Part shown: one piece after another, positions 48,458 to 56,626 of the stretch | Layout of the letters: each line of letters starts with the position of its first letter | Position numbering within the stretch: position 1 is the first letter of the stretch | Source: PALSA-612 sp035652235 | Lineage (GTDB): Bacteria > Actinomycetota > Thermoleophilia > Gaiellales > Gaiellaceae | Reading direction: 5' to 3' | Length of the DNA: 64,000 nucleotides | NCBI GenBank assembly: GCA_035652235.1 | Contig: DASREE010000014.1 | Coordinates: 124,001-188,000, forward strand | Notes under the pieces: model-generated | Database searches by the model: none | What the model saw: only the letters and a program-made list of their open reading frames with translations | What the model was told of the DNA's origin: nothing | Program-made: the position numbers and the translations under genes

Positions 48458-49569
48458 GCGACCGGTCCGAGCCGCCTGCCGGCGGCGTCCGCGTCCTGCA
48501 CGTGCAGAAGGTGGCCGGCATCTCCGGCTCCGAGGCGCACCTCCTGTCGCTCCTGCCGCGCCTGCGCGAGCGCGGCTGGGACGTCCGCCTGCTCATGCTG
48601 CACGGCGACGAGCCGGGTGCGTGGGACTTCGCCCGGGCGCTCGCTGCGCGCGGCGTACCGCTCGACGCGATCCCGATCTCCCGCGACGTCGACGCGGCCG
48701 CCTTCGCCCGCCTCGTCCGCTATCTGGCGCGGACGCGGCCGCGCATCCTGCACACGCACCTCGTCCACGCGGACGCCTACGGCCAGCTGGCGGGCGTGCT
48801 CGCGCGCGTCCCCGTCCGCATCTCGACCAAGCACGGCTTCAACGAGTTCCGCGAGAGCCGGGTCTTCGGCCTCGCCGACCGTGCCGTCGCGAGCCTCGTC
48901 CACGTGCACATCGCCATCTCCCGCGGGCTCGCCCACTACCTGGCGCAGACCGAGGGCTTCGACGAGGCCGGCTTCCGCATCGTCCACTACGGGATCGCGC
49001 CCCGCGACGGGGCCGCGCCCTACCGCGGCACCGCGCCGCGCCTGCTGTGCGTGGGTCGGTTGATCCCGATCAAGGGGCACATCGTGCTGCTGCGGGCGTT
49101 TGCGCAGGCTCGGGCCGAGCTCCCGGCGCTCGAGCTCGACCTCGCCGGCCGCGGGCCGCTCGAGCCGACCCTGCGCTCGCTCGCCCGCGAGCTCGGTGTC
49201 GCCGACGCCGTGCGCTTCCTCGGCCATGTCTCACCGATCCAGGGTGCGATCGAGTCGGCGGCGGTCGTCGTCGTCCCCTCGCTGGGCGAGGGCTTCGGCA
49301 TGGTCGCACTGGAGGCGATGGAGCGCTCGCGCCCGGTGATCGCAGCGGCGGTCGGCGGCCTCGGCGAGCTCGTCGTGCACGGCGAGACGGGGCTGCTGGT
49401 CGAGCCCGGCGCGGCGGAGCCGCTCGCGCGGGCGATCGTCGAGCTCGCCGCCGACCTGCCGCGGGCGGCGGCGATGGGAGAGGCTGGGCGCCGGCGGGCG
49501 CTGGCCGAGTTCGGCGAGTCGCGCTGCGTCGAGCGGACGGAGGAGCTCTACCGGAGCGCGCTCTCGTAG
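48454..49569 (+). CDS. GT4-family glycosyltransferase
   Basis: 371 aa, ATG start. VQKVAGISGSEAHLLSLLPRL and ILHTHLVHADAYGQLAGVLA are shared with the neighbouring stump on the opposite strand, and RISTKHGFNEFRES completes the acceptor half. VGRLIPIKGHIVLLRAF opens the donor half; LGEGFGMVALEAMERSRPVIA is the E-x7-E motif. Its 3' end overlaps the stump's 3' end by 22 nt. Confidence 0.9.
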   Translation: MSDRSEPPAGGVRVLHVQKVAGISGSEAHLLSLLPRLRERGWDVRLLMLHGDEPGAWDFARALAARGVPLDAIPISRDVDAAAFARLVRYLARTRPRILHTHLVHADAYGQLAGVLARVPVRISTKHGFNEFRESRVFGLADRAVASLVHVHIAISRGLAHYLAQTEGFDEAGFRIVHYGIAPRDGAAPYRGTAPRLLCVGRLIPIKGHIVLLRAFAQARAELPALELDLAGRGPLEPTLRSLARELGVADAVRFLGHVSPIQGAIESAAVVVVPSLGEGFGMVALEAMERSRPVIAAAVGGLGELVVHGETGLLVEPGAAEPLARAIVELAADLPRAAAMGEAGRRRALAEFGESRCVERTEELYRSALS

Positions 49570-49981
49570 ACGGCGGTGGTCGCAGCCGCGATCCGCTCGA
49601 CGGAGAACCGGGAGCGCGAGCCGCGACACGGCGAGCAGCACGCGCGCCCCGTCGAAGAGCGGCAGCGGCGGGTCGGTCGCCCACGGGCGGCGCCGGGCGC
49701 GAGGGCGCCGTAGACGTCGGCGTGGACGAGATGGGTGTGCACGCGTCCGCCCGCTGCGCCCGCAGCGTCCGCGCGAGCCGCAGCGCGAGCGCGGGATCGA
49801 GGTCGCGGGGGGCGGGCAGCCGCTCGAACCCGACACGCGCCTGCTCGAGCTCGCCGCGCGGGTCGTCGAGGCCGACGAAGGAGACGTCCAGCCCGCGCGC
49901 GGCCAGCGCCGAAAGCAGCGTCAGCAGGTGGCGCTCGGAGCCGCCGATGCCCCGGACGCGGTGGGCGCGGACGACCCTCAC
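49548..49981 (-). pseudogene. GT4 glycosyltransferase stump with large internal deletion
   Basis: GTG 49981 overlaps the upstream membrane-protein stop (GTGA), so the start is original. It reads VRVVRAHRVRGIGGSERHLL through LRLARTLRAQRADA in one frame, then HTHLVHADVYGALA in another, then jumps to RFSVERIAAATTAVYESALR and a stop, which is the ordinary last helix of a GT4. Roughly 220 residues, including the whole donor domain, are missing. Close to the gene at 48454 (shared HTHLVHAD). Ends tail-to-tail with it. Confidence 0.75.
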
Positions 49982-51273
49982 GGGGCCGCGGAGACCGTGC
50001 CGCGGAGCCGCGCGGCGCTGTCGCGGACGCGCGGCGGCAGCCTGCGCGCGAGCGACAGCACCGCCACGCCCGCGACGAGCGCGAGCGTGAAGTCCCACGG
50101 CACCCGGTAGCGCGTGTCGCCGGCGAAGCCCATCGCCGCGAGCGTCTGGTAGCAGAGCAGGAGCACGACGAGCACGGCCACCCGCCGCGGCACGAGCACG
50201 AGCCCGATCAGGGCGAGCGCGTACAGCGGGATCTCGTAGACCGGCTGCACCCACGTGCGCACGCGGTCGACGAAGCCGCCCGCGCCCGGCCGCCCTTCCG
50301 TCTTCTGCACGCGCGGGTCCCACAGCATGCGCACCGCCTGCCCCATCAGCTTCGCCTTCTCGGCGGGGTGGTCGACCATGAACGCGAGCGCCTTGTGCCG
50401 GTAGAAGCGCATCTGGGCGCACTCGTCGACGTGCACGAGCTTGTGGTCCTGGTAGTAGAGCGTCTCCGCCTCCTCGGGCGTGTAGGGCGAGCCCGGGATG
50501 CGCGGCACGTCGTCGATCCACTTGCCGGCTGCGAGCGTGGCGTAGGTGTGCTCGTTGTTCGCCTTCCACAGCGCCCGCGCGTCGGTGGTGAGCGTGAAGC
50601 AGCCGACCGAGGCGTCCGTGCGCGCGGCCCAGGGGACGAGCGCCAGCGCGCAGACGCCGACGGCAAGGGCCGGCGCGAGCACGCGGCGGCGCTGCCAGAG
50701 GACGAAGCCGCAGACGACGACCGGCAGGACGATCAGCCGCGTGTTCCCGAGGATGGCGAGGCCGAGGACGACGCCGAGGGCGACGGCCGCCAGCTTGACG
50801 CGGGCGGTGCGCCGGTCGGCGGCGACGAGCGTGAGCAGGACGACCGCCGCCGCGAACAGCTGGTCGACGATCTCCCGGTTCACGTGCACGTCGTGCCAGA
50901 TCAGGTACGGGTTGAGCGTCGACACGACGGCGGCGACGAGGCCGGCGCGGGGCGAGAGGAAGCGCCGGCCGATCTCGTACACGAGCACGGCCGTCGCGGC
51001 GGCGAGCGCGATCTGCGACAGGCCGACGGCGGGCCAGTTGCGCCCGAACATCCAGTAGACCGGGATGAGGAAGAACGAGTAGAGCGGCTGCGTCCACGCG
51101 GACGGCTGCCCGGGGACGAAGCCGAAGGTGCCGGAATGGACGAAGGTGCGGGCGAAGTCGTCGCTCTTCTCGGTGAAGTTGGCGAGGATGGCGCCTCGCT
51201 CGTGCAGGAGCACGGCGAGCCGCGGCAGGACGCACGTCGCGACGACGAGGGCATACGCGCGCCGGCCGGTCAT
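49978..51273 (-). CDS. GT-C (PMT/ArnT-like) membrane glycosyltransferase
   Basis: 431 aa from ATG 51273, overlapping the asparagine-synthase stop. Nine or ten membrane helices; first extracytoplasmic loop carries KSDDFARTFVHSG, the acidic motif expected of GT-C enzymes, with WTQPLYSFFLIPVYW after it. A soluble segment of about 90 residues (LWKANNEHTYATLAAGKW onwards, with TPEEAETLYYQDHKL) lies between helices 8 and 9. Uses a polyprenyl-phosphate sugar, perhaps made by the Dpm1-like enzyme at 19967. Acceptor unknown. Confidence 0.8.
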   Translation of the reverse strand: MTGRRAYALVVATCVLPRLAVLLHERGAILANFTEKSDDFARTFVHSGTFGFVPGQPSAWTQPLYSFFLIPVYWMFGRNWPAVGLSQIALAAATAVLVYEIGRRFLSPRAGLVAAVVSTLNPYLIWHDVHVNREIVDQLFAAAVVLLTLVAADRRTARVKLAAVALGVVLGLAILGNTRLIVLPVVVCGFVLWQRRRVLAPALAVGVCALALVPWAARTDASVGCFTLTTDARALWKANNEHTYATLAAGKWIDDVPRIPGSPYTPEEAETLYYQDHKLVHVDECAQMRFYRHKALAFMVDHPAEKAKLMGQAVRMLWDPRVQKTEGRPGAGGFVDRVRTWVQPVYEIPLYALALIGLVLVPRRVAVLVVLLLCYQTLAAMGFAGDTRYRVPWDFTLALVAGVAVLSLARRLPPRVRDSAARLRGTVSAAP

Positions 51274-52448
51274 CGGGCGGCGGCCTCGACGGGAGGGGTC
51301 GCCTCGACCCCCTCGACCCAGGCGCGCTGCCACAGCTCGAGCACGACGAGGCACCACAGGCGGTGGCCGCGGTCGGCGCGCCCCGAGACGTGCTCGGCGA
51401 GCAGGCGCTCGACGGCGGCCGGGCGCAGCTGGCCGCGGCCGCGCGCCGACCGGTCGAGCAGCACGTCGGCGGCGAGCTCGCCCAGCTGGCCGCTGAACCG
51501 GGCGGAGAGGTGGACGCCGAAGCCCGTCTTGCGGGCGACGAAGCCGGGCTGCCACAGCTCCCGGCGGAGCGCTGCCGGGAAGACCTCGACCAGGCGACCG
51601 TAGCGGGCGGCAGGGGGCGCGGCGAGCATGCCCAGGAAGCGCGCCGCCCTCGCCGCGGCCGAGCGGGGCTCGCGCGAGGGTGCCCGCAGCGCGCGCGCGC
51701 CCGCGGCGGCGCCCCCGGCCGCCAGCCGGGCGGCCAGCTCGTGGGCGAGGTGGCGCTCGTAGCCGGACGCCTGCGCCATGAGCGCCACGACGACGCTCGA
51801 GTCGAGGCCGCCGGACAGGAGCGCCCCGAGCGGGACGTCGGCCACCAGCCGGCGCTCGACCGCCTCGCGCACCTCGGCACGGACGAGCTCGAGCCACTCG
51901 GCGTCGCTCCGCGGCCCGAGCTCGCGAGGCTCGGCGTAGGGCTCGACGCGGACGGAGCCGCCCCCGGCGACGAGCAGGTGGCCGGGCGGCAGCTTCTCGA
52001 TCCCGCGCAGCCCGGTACCGCCGGGCACGTACTGGAGCGCGAGGAAGGCGTCGAGCTGCTCGGGGTCGACCGCGCGTCGCACCTGCGGGAGGCGCAGGAG
52101 CGCCTTCACCTCGGAGGCGAAGGCGAGCGTGCCGTCGGCGAGCCTCGTCCACACGAGCGGCTTCTTCCCGACCCGCTCGCGCGCGAGCACGAGCCGCTGC
52201 CGGCGGGCGTCCCACCCGTACAGCTCGCCGTTGAAGACGGCGGCCACCTCTCCCCGCTCGTCCCCCACCGGCTGACCGCCGGTCTCGAGGTCGATCACGC
52301 GCAGGCGCCGGTGCCCGAGCACGCAGGCGCCGAAGGCGTCGACGGAACCCTCGTCCGGCCCGCGGTGCACGAGCGCGTCCCTCATGCGGGCGACAAGGGC
52401 GGGATCGGCGCTTCCGGACGGTGCTAGAAGTCCGCAGATGCCGCACAT
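51270..52448 (-). pseudogene. asnB: Asparagine synthase (glutamine-hydrolysing) lacking two internal blocks
   Basis: 392 codons against about 600-640 for the family. Starts correctly with nucleophile Cys2 (MCGICGLL). NGELYG jumps straight to WDARRQRLVLARERVGKKPL, so about 45 residues of the glutaminase domain are absent. LLSGGLDSSVVVALMAQASG (the ATP-binding P-loop) jumps to YERHLAHELAARL, so about 80-90 residues including the SGDGGDE loop are absent. Both joins stay in frame. A TACCGT lies 9 nt before the ATG. In exopolysaccharide clusters such proteins amidate sugars or uronic acids. As given it cannot be active. An assembly artefact is the alternative. Confidence 0.8.
52425..52430 (+). promoter_or_regulatory. 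Possible -10 element (TAGAAG) for the deacetylase-like gene
   Basis: TAGAAG, 7 nt, ATG 52438. The divergent asparagine-synthase start has TACCGT (52463 to 52458) on the other strand. The two starts (52438 plus, 52448 minus) overlap by 11 nt, so each promoter lies inside the other gene. Confidence 0.35.
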
Positions 52449-53202
52449 CTCCGCGGAACGGTACGCGGTCGTCTCCTGCCACGTCGAGCGTCCGCTCGAC
52501 GACGCCTGCTGGTCGCGCTTCACGGCGCTGCAGGCCCGATGCCCGGGCGGCTTCCGGATCGCGGCGCTCATGCGCCCACCCGACGGGACGGCGGGGGAGG
52601 ACGCGGAGCGCTGGCTGGCGCGGGCGCGGGAGGCCTCGGCACGGGGGCCGCTCGGCCACCACACGCACTTCGTCTCCCCCGAGCGGGCGCGGCCCGCGGC
52701 CACCGGGCCGGAGCACGCCGAGCGCGTCCGCCGCGAGGCGGCGTGGCTTCGCGCGCACGGCCTCGAGGCGACCGTCTTCTGCGGCGGCGGCTGGTACATG
52801 GACGAGACGCTCGCGGAGGCGCTGGCCGAGCTCGGCTACGCGGACTGCACCGCGACGGCGTTCCGCCCCGCCTACTTGGCCGAGGGCGCTCCGCGCCTGC
52901 AGCTGGCGGCACCCGCCCGGCTCGTCCTGCCGAGCGGCTCGCGTCTGCTCGAGCTCCCGGCGACGCACTCGCTCGGCATGGCCACGCGCGCGGCGCTGGC
53001 TCCCCGTCTCGACGTGCCCGTCGTGCACGTCTACTTCCACGACACGGATCTCCTCTCGGGCTCCCGCCGCGCAGCCCTCGCCTGCGCCCTGGCGATCCTC
53101 GGCCGCCGCTGCGTCACCAGCGACCTCGAGACATTGCAACAGGCTGTTACAAGGCCGGAGGTGGGCTTCCGGGAGGTGAGTGTGCTCCCCGGAGGCGAGT
53201 AA
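52438..53202 (+). CDS. Polysaccharide deacetylase-like protein
   Basis: 254 aa from ATG 52438. AVVSCHVERPLDDACW, then GPLGHHTHFVSPER (where HxxH-type His ligands are expected), EATVFCGGGWYMDETLAEALAELGYADCTATA, and a late PVVHVYFHDTDLLSG. This pattern fits a polysaccharide deacetylase/NodB-like barrel with altered metal site (first Asp-Asp not seen). It lacks a signal peptide, so cytoplasmic action on an intermediate is possible. The 3' end of its coding sequence contains the putative operator of the sugar transferase gene. Confidence 0.7.
   Translation: MPHISAERYAVVSCHVERPLDDACWSRFTALQARCPGGFRIAALMRPPDGTAGEDAERWLARAREASARGPLGHHTHFVSPERARPAATGPEHAERVRREAAWLRAHGLEATVFCGGGWYMDETLAEALAELGYADCTATAFRPAYLAEGAPRLQLAAPARLVLPSGSRLLELPATHSLGMATRAALAPRLDVPVVHVYFHDTDLLSGSRRAALACALAILGRRCVTSDLETLQQAVTRPEVGFREVSVLPGGE
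53134..53152. promoter_or_regulatory. Dyad related to the 9497 operator
   Basis: TTGCAACAG (53134-53142), G, CTGTTACAA (53144-53152): arms match at 8 of 9 positions, and the right arm with flank (CTGTTACAAGGC) shares CTGTTAC..GGC with the perfect dyad at 9497-9525. It lies 57 nt before the sugar-transferase ATG, and near -60 to -78 if TAACAT (53200-53205) is the -10. Confidence 0.55.
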
Positions 53203-53208
53203 CATGTG

Positions 53209-54696
53209 ATGTCCGTGGCGACGAAGCCTGAGCCGGCTCCGTTCCCGGCCGACATCCGCCAGGGACAGCCGTACCTCCTCGCACGGTCGTCGCTGCGGAG
53301 GCTCCTCGTCCGGACGGCGAGCCTGTGCGGGCTGATCGGGCTCGACCTGGTCGGCGTCGGCCTGGCCCTGTACGCGGCGCTCGTCCTGCGCGAGCTCTAC
53401 TACGGCTCGTCGACGATCCTGTGGGGCATCCTCTGGGACCAGGAGACGGACTGGCTGCCGTTCCTGCTCCTCGTGACGGCGCTCGTCTTCTGGCAGGCCG
53501 GCCTGTACGCTCGCCGCGAGCAGCGCGCCGGCTTCGGCCGGGTCGTCTCCTCGCTCGTCATCGTCAGCCTGATCGTGCTCGCCTTCGGGCTCGGCACCGG
53601 ACACAGGTTCTCCACCTTCGGCCTGATCCCGACCACGCTCGTCATCGGGGCCATCCTCATCGGGCTCTTCCGCGCCTCGTACGAGGCGCTCACGCGCGAG
53701 GCGCTGCGCATGCTCGGCGTCCGGCGCCGCGCCATCCTCGCGGGCGAGGACGAGCATCTCCTGCACCTGTACCGGACGCTCGGCGCCGGGCGCAGCGGCA
53801 TCGACTACGAGTTCGTCGGCGCGGTCGCCGCCTCGCCGGGCGGGATCGGGCTGCCGGTGCTCGGCCAGATCGGCGAGCTGCGAGCGATCCTGGCCGAGCA
53901 CGACGTCGACGAGCTGATCGTCACCGACTCCGACTTCAGCGAGCGTCAGCTGCTCGACATGGTCGACCAGGCACACCGCTGCGGCGTGAAGGTGCGGGTG
54001 GCGCCGAAGACGACGGAGCTGCTCATGCAGCGAGCCGAGTTCGTGCCCGGCCAGGGAGCGCCGCTCTTCGAGCTGCGCCCGCCGGTGCTCGTCGGCACCG
54101 ACTGGCTCGTCAAGCGCACGTTCGACCTGGTCGTCTCGAGCGCGACGATCCTGCTCGGGCTTCCCCTCTGGCTCGCCATCGCGGCGGCGATCAAGCTCAC
54201 CTCGCCCGGCCCGGTGCTGTACGCCGACCGGCGGGTGGGCCTCGGCGAGCACGAGTTCGGGATGCTCAAGTTCCGGACGATGTACGTCGACGCGGCGGAG
54301 CGGCAGGCAGAGCTCGAGGAGCGCAACGAGGCCGAGGGCGCCCTGTTCAAGATCCGCGACGACCCGCGCGTGACGCCGGTCGGCCGGCTGCTCCGGCGCT
54401 ACTCGATCGACGAGATCCCGAACACCGTCAACGTCCTCCGCGGCGAGATGAGCCTGGTCGGACCGCGGCCGCTGCCCGTCCGCGACTACGCCCTGCTGGA
54501 GGAGTGGCATCGCAAGCGCTACCTCGTGCTGCCGGGGATGACGGGCCTGTGGCAGATCTCCGGCCGCTCGAACCTGTCGTTCGACGACCTCGTCCGCTAC
54601 GACTTCTACTACCTGGACAACTGGTCGATCTGGCTGGACATCTCCATCCTGGCGAGGACGATCCCCGCCGTCGTGTCGAGGCGCGGCGCCTACTGA
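53209..54696 (+). CDS. Polytopic undecaprenyl-phosphate sugar phosphotransferase (WbaP/WcaJ type)
   Basis: 495 aa from ATG 53209 with GGAGG 13 nt upstream. GTG 53206 and GTG 53215 are alternatives, the latter 9 nt from TAACAT. Four or five amino-terminal helices (about residues 25-175), a Rossmann-like middle domain (RRAILAGEDEHLLHLYRTL, DVDELIVTDSDFSERQLL), then the catalytic core: TFDLVVSSATILLGLPLWLAI, FGMLKFRTM, IDEIPNTVNVLRGEMSLVGPRP, LPGMTGLWQISGRS and ARTIPAVVSRRGAY. It primes undecaprenyl phosphate with a hexose-1-phosphate, alongside the core-only enzyme at 9635. Ends 7 nt into the convergent kinase gene. Confidence 0.94.
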   Translation: MSVATKPEPAPFPADIRQGQPYLLARSSLRRLLVRTASLCGLIGLDLVGVGLALYAALVLRELYYGSSTILWGILWDQETDWLPFLLLVTALVFWQAGLYARREQRAGFGRVVSSLVIVSLIVLAFGLGTGHRFSTFGLIPTTLVIGAILIGLFRASYEALTREALRMLGVRRRAILAGEDEHLLHLYRTLGAGRSGIDYEFVGAVAASPGGIGLPVLGQIGELRAILAEHDVDELIVTDSDFSERQLLDMVDQAHRCGVKVRVAPKTTELLMQRAEFVPGQGAPLFELRPPVLVGTDWLVKRTFDLVVSSATILLGLPLWLAIAAAIKLTSPGPVLYADRRVGLGEHEFGMLKFRTMYVDAAERQAELEERNEAEGALFKIRDDPRVTPVGRLLRRYSIDEIPNTVNVLRGEMSLVGPRPLPVRDYALLEEWHRKRYLVLPGMTGLWQISGRSNLSFDDLVRYDFYYLDNWSIWLDISILARTIPAVVSRRGAY

Positions 54697-55853
54697 TACA
54701 GCTCGGCGCTCGGGAGGGCCGGCCCGGGAGCCTCGGCGAGGGCGCGCCCGCGAGCGCCGACGGGCTCCACCAGCCCGGCGCCGGCGACCGGCGGCGAGAG
54801 GGGGATGAAGCGCGGCAGGCGCAGCGAGAAGAGCGTCCCGGCCGACAGCGGGACGACCTCGCAGCCGCCGCCGTGGGCCTCCGCGATCGCGCTCACGATC
54901 GCCAGCCCGAGCCCGACGCCGCCGTTCGTGCGGGAGCGGGCGTCGTCGGCGCGGGCGAAGCGCTCGAAGATCCGGTCGAGCGCCTCCGGCGGGACGCCGC
55001 AGCCGCTGTCGGAGACGTCGATCACCAGCTCGTGCCCCACCCCGGCGGCCTTCAGCTCGATCGTGTCGTGCGGGGACGTGTACTTGACGGCGTTCTCCAG
55101 CAGGGCGTCGAGCGCCGCCCGCAGCGCCTCCTCGTCCGCCCACACGCGGCCGCGCGCGATCGGTCCGAGCACCCAGCCGCGGGGGGCGACCTCGGCCCAG
55201 CGGACGAACACGTCCTCGAGGAACGCCTCGACGTCGACCTGCGAGGCGGCGAGGAAGTCCGGGCGGCCCGACTTGGCGAGCAGCAGCAGGCGGGCGATGA
55301 TGCGCTCGATCCGGCCCAGCTCGTCGATGGCGATCGCGAGCTCGCTCGTCTCGCCGCTCTGCTGGCGCAGGAGCTCGAGATGGCCCCGGGCGATCGTCAC
55401 GGGCGTCCGCAGCTCGTGCGACACGTCGTGCAGGAAGCGCTCCTGCCGGTCGAGCAGCTCGGCGCGGCTCTCGGCGAGGCTCTGCACCTGCCGCGCGACC
55501 GCCTGCCGCCGGCGGGCGTGCCAGACCATGGCCAGGAACATCGCCGACATCAGGGGCACCTCGAACAGCTCGCCCCACAGCTGGATCCCGTCGAACGCGT
55601 CCACGAGGATGGAGCTGCCGGTCGTGAGCACCACGGCCGTCAGGACCGTGGCCGTGGCCGGCGGGTTCCAGACGCGGAAGCCGTAGACGAGGGTGAGGCT
55701 GATCCAGACGAAGTGGAAGGGGATCGTCTCCCAGCTCGGCCAGACGATCATGGCCGCGACGTTGGCGGCCGCGAACGACGTCCAGGCGAGCTCGACCGAG
55801 CGGCGACGGAGCCAGTCGAGAACCCTGTTACGGCACCAGCCGATAGCCCGCAT
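54690..55853 (-). CDS. OmpR-family-type sensor histidine kinase
   Basis: 387 aa from ATG 55853, overlapping the regulator by 26 nt. Three or four short hydrophobic segments (about residues 22-60 and 65-112) and almost no extracytoplasmic domain, which suggests sensing in the membrane (e.g. redox or fluidity). H146 in FLHDVSHELRTPV is the phospho-acceptor; ENAVKYTSP (N), DSGCGVPPEALDRIFERFAR (G1/F) and GGVGLGLAIVSAIAEAHGG (G2) bind ATP. Positioned next to a divergent cytochrome oxidase operon. Confidence 0.93.
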   Translation of the reverse strand: MRAIGWCRNRVLDWLRRRSVELAWTSFAAANVAAMIVWPSWETIPFHFVWISLTLVYGFRVWNPPATATVLTAVVLTTGSSILVDAFDGIQLWGELFEVPLMSAMFLAMVWHARRRQAVARQVQSLAESRAELLDRQERFLHDVSHELRTPVTIARGHLELLRQQSGETSELAIAIDELGRIERIIARLLLLAKSGRPDFLAASQVDVEAFLEDVFVRWAEVAPRGWVLGPIARGRVWADEEALRAALDALLENAVKYTSPHDTIELKAAGVGHELVIDVSDSGCGVPPEALDRIFERFARADDARSRTNGGVGLGLAIVSAIAEAHGGGCEVVPLSAGTLFSLRLPRFIPLSPPVAGAGLVEPVGARGRALAEAPGPALPSAELYQ

Positions 55854-56493
55854 TGCGCACCGTCTCGATCGGCGCTCCCGGTCCGAGCTTCTTGCGCAGC
55901 CGCCGGATGCACACGTCGACGACGTTGGAGCCGGGATCGAAGCTGTAGCCCCACACCTCGGCCAGCAGGCGCTCGCGGCTGATCACCTCGCCCTCGTGCA
56001 GCAGCAGCTGGTGGAGCAGCCGGAACTCGCGGTCGGCGAGGTCGCAGACGAGGTCGCCGAAGCGCACCGTCCGCCGCGCCAGGTCGAGCACCAGGCGCCG
56101 GCCGCGCAGGAGGTTCCCGTCGTCGCCGATGGGCCCGGACAGGCGGAGCTGGACGCGAACACGGGCGAGCAGCTCGGGCAGCGAGAAGGGCTTCGCGAGG
56201 TAGTCGGTCGCGCCGAGCTCGAAGCCGCGGAGCTTCGTGGGCAGGTCGCTGCGGGCGGAGAGGACGAGCACCGGCAGCCCCGGACGCTGGCAGTGGAGCG
56301 CCTGGAGCACCTCGAGGCCGCTCAGCCCGGGCAGCAGCAGGTCGAGCACGACGAGGTCCCAGGGAGCTTCGAGCGCCCGCGCGAGCCCGTCGCGGCCGTT
56401 GTCGGCGCCGTCGACCGTGTAGCCCTCGGCTTCGAGCCCCCGGGCGAGGAACGACCGGATCCGGACTTCGTCTTCGATGATCAGGATTCGCAT
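55828..56493 (-). CDS. OmpR/PhoB-family response regulator
   Basis: 221 aa from ATG 56493. Receiver with acidic E7/D8, phospho-acceptor D51 in VVLDLLLPGLSG and Lys in YLAKPFSLPELLARV. A winged-helix effector follows: RRLVLDLARRTVRFGDLV, LADREFRLLHQLLLHEGEVISRERLL, and VDVCIRRLRKKLG, the recognition helix. Regulators of this class bind 11-nt direct repeats; three are found just upstream, so autoregulation and control of the divergent oxidase operon are plausible. Confidence 0.95.
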   Translation of the reverse strand: MRILIIEDEVRIRSFLARGLEAEGYTVDGADNGRDGLARALEAPWDLVVLDLLLPGLSGLEVLQALHCQRPGLPVLVLSARSDLPTKLRGFELGATDYLAKPFSLPELLARVRVQLRLSGPIGDDGNLLRGRRLVLDLARRTVRFGDLVCDLADREFRLLHQLLLHEGEVISRERLLAEVWGYSFDPGSNVVDVCIRRLRKKLGPGAPIETVRNAGYRLVP

Positions 56494-56543
56494 CGGCCGG
56501 CGGACGGTGCATCGCGCCGCGATACGAGCGTAACGCGGCGGAG

Positions 56544-56576
56544 ATGACCTGTAAATGACCGGGAGATGACAGTTCG
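56544..56576 (-). promoter_or_regulatory. Three 11-nt direct repeats, putative OmpR-type binding box
   Basis: ATGACC at 56544 and 56555 and ATGACA at 56566 repeat at exactly 11 nt, one helical turn (units ATGACCTGTAA, ATGACCGGGAG, ATGACAGTTCG). On the minus strand they read GGTCAT/TGTCAT and lie just upstream of a TACGCT (56532 to 56527), which could be the -10 of the regulator gene. The third unit also forms a dyad: GAGATGAC (56563-56570), 6 nt, GTCATCTC (56577-56584). Confidence 0.6.
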
Positions 56577-56610
56577 GTCATCTCACTGGCCCGGCCGGGC
56601 CCGGCCACGG

Positions 56611-56616
56611 TATACG
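56611..56616 (+). promoter_or_regulatory. Probable -10 element (TATACG) of the oxidase operon
   Basis: TATACG, 10 nt, GTG 56627. Upstream are a GC palindrome (GGCCCGGCCGGGCC, 56588-56601) and the 11-nt repeat box, centred some 50 nt before the hexamer. Confidence 0.4.
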
Positions 56617-56626
56617 GGGAGCCGAC

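Noticed and set aside
56588..56601. GGCCCGGCCGGGCC palindrome as a terminator
   Set aside because: It sits between the putative regulator box and the -10 of a divergent promoter, where no transcript needs to end, and has no T-tract; GC palindromes arise readily here.
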